Positions 24,342 through 24,902 of a stretch of DNA of 24,902 nucleotides are shown here, in pieces. Location of the stretch: the IMG/VR virus record IMGVR_UViG_3300035698_010795, positions 1 through 24,902 of that record; one strand, given 5' to 3'. The notes under the pieces are model-generated. The model searched no databases and was not told where the DNA came from. It saw nothing but the letters and a program-made list of their open reading frames with translations. The stretch comes from a virus. Made by a program: the position numbers and the translations under genes. The number at the start of each line of letters is the position of its first letter. Positions within the stretch are counted from its first letter, which is position 1.

Positions 24342-24571
24342 GGACATTTTCCTAGAGTAACTTCAGCCCTCACAGAACCGCATGTTTCCACCCAACACAC
24401 ATCTGTAACAACCAATTTTAGTTTAGGTTTAATTGATTCGATGGTATCACCAATCATAGGTCTAGATGGTAATACTTTAGGAAAATTAAGTTCAGAAAAA
24501 AGAACCTCGATCCCATGTCCAATAGTTTCATTTTTCAATAATGAATCTAATATATAATTTATATTCACCAT
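24338..24571 (-). CDS. Unassigned small protein, 77 aa
   Basis: First gene of the leftward unit in this window. The start at 24571 is chosen because a near-ideal AAGGAGG lies five bases upstream; a longer frame from 24643 exists but its ATG has no ribosome site and the extra 24 residues add nothing recognisable. The 77-aa product starts MVNINYILDSLLKNETIGHG, with KVLPSRPMIGDTIESIKPKL and a beta-rich end that includes VVTDVCWVETCGS, carrying two of its Cys close together. It could be a small structural or assembly protein, but no family is recognised. The stop overlaps the next ATG (ATGA), so the downstream 53-aa gene is probably coupled. Confidence 0.6.
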   Translation of the reverse strand: MVNINYILDSLLKNETIGHGIEVLFSELNFPKVLPSRPMIGDTIESIKPKLKLVVTDVCWVETCGSVRAEVTLGKCP

Positions 24572-24902
24572 AAGAACCTCCTTATTATTTTTAAAGTTAA
24601 CGGCAGTATGTAAAACATCTAATCCCAAAACTAAATATTTCAAAACCCATTAAGAAATATTTAATCGGACTGCCATGATTCTAGTAGATTTGTAAGATCA
24701 ATATTTACTACAAATGAATGTGTATCTATCACCTTAATTACCGATCAAGATCGGCGTATAGTCATTGAAGATATGTTTTACCAATCTCCATACTTTTTGA
24801 TGAACTGAGAGTTATTATTAGTTAGTTCGAATACTAGTTTCCACTAAGCCAACTCACAATGCAGTATTTAAATCTCTATTCATTTATTAATATATATAGA
24901 TA
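24572..24902. other. Gene-free leader of the leftward unit
   Basis: About 330 bases with no open frame of note on either strand. It is AT-rich. Contents: a 7-bp inverted repeat, ATTTGTA paired with TACAAAT across 14 bases, near 24684-24711; a short CCGAT/ATCGG hairpin near 24743-24757; the candidate promoter at 24831-24859; and ATAAAT read leftward at 24882-24887. No tRNA could be folded. Most likely a long untranslated leader or regulatory gap; a small RNA is possible. Confidence 0.5.
24831..24859 (-). promoter_or_regulatory. Candidate sigma70-like promoter, leftward
   Basis: Read leftward, TTGTGA (24854-24859) and TAGTAT (24831-24836) are separated by 17 bases, resembling the -35 and -10 hexamers of host housekeeping promoters with two mismatches in each. 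It lies about 260 bases ahead of the first gene of the leftward unit. In an AT-rich genome such matches arise by chance, so this is weak. Confidence 0.3.

Noticed and set aside
24826-24832. A tRNA-like T-loop TTCGAAT in the right-hand gap
   Set aside because: Flanking bases do not form a T stem and no matching acceptor or anticodon arms were found on either strand.

Overview
The window is a strongly AT-rich piece of the virion-morphogenesis region of a tailed phage with a contractile tail (myovirus). The diagnostic genes are a T4 gp18-type tail sheath, a tail tube, a gp25-type wedge protein, a very long gp6/baseplate-J-type wedge protein, a 1352-residue tape measure and a T4 gp17-type large terminase. 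Most genes sit within a few bases of each other or overlap, and ordinary AAGGAG-type ribosome sites are common. The long forms of sheath, tube and gp6, and the length of the tape measure, fit a large (jumbo-like) T4-related phage. The host cannot be told from this sequence. No integrase, repressor, tRNA or CRISPR array was seen.

Layout. Positions 1-14194 carry the rightward unit: an adhesin/fibre-like protein (5' end outside the window), an unidentified structural protein, then a leftward homing-endonuclease-type gene inserted in the intergenic space. After it come sheath, tube, a zinc-knuckle hub-assembly chaperone with a small overlapping gene, the gp25 homologue, an unassigned structural protein, the gp6 homologue and an unassigned helical protein. 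Positions 14191-24571 carry the leftward unit, transcribed from the right edge: three small unassigned genes plus a 53-codon gene that is easy to miss, a clear terminator, then a hub-like protein, large terminase, a protein with a HELQH zinc-protease-type motif, the tape measure and a gp48/gp54-like tube initiator. The two units converge tail to tail with interlocked stop codons at 14191-14194. The last ~330 bases hold no gene and look like the leader of the leftward unit.

How they work together. The gp25 and gp6 homologues build baseplate wedges. The hub-like and gp48/54-like proteins form the hub and start the tube. The tape measure, with help from the chaperone pair, sets tube length. Tube and sheath polymerise on it, and the terminase packages DNA into the head. 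Head genes (portal, capsid, protease) and the small terminase are not in the window.

Points most worth a second look: a 12-base AT-rich box, TGAATAAATTAA, that sits upstream of three genes in matching orientation, including the homing endonuclease; the HELQH protein between tape measure and terminase; a possible frameshift or coupling site between the two tail-chaperone-like frames; and repeated PHK-D motifs and an in-frame duplication in the tape measure.
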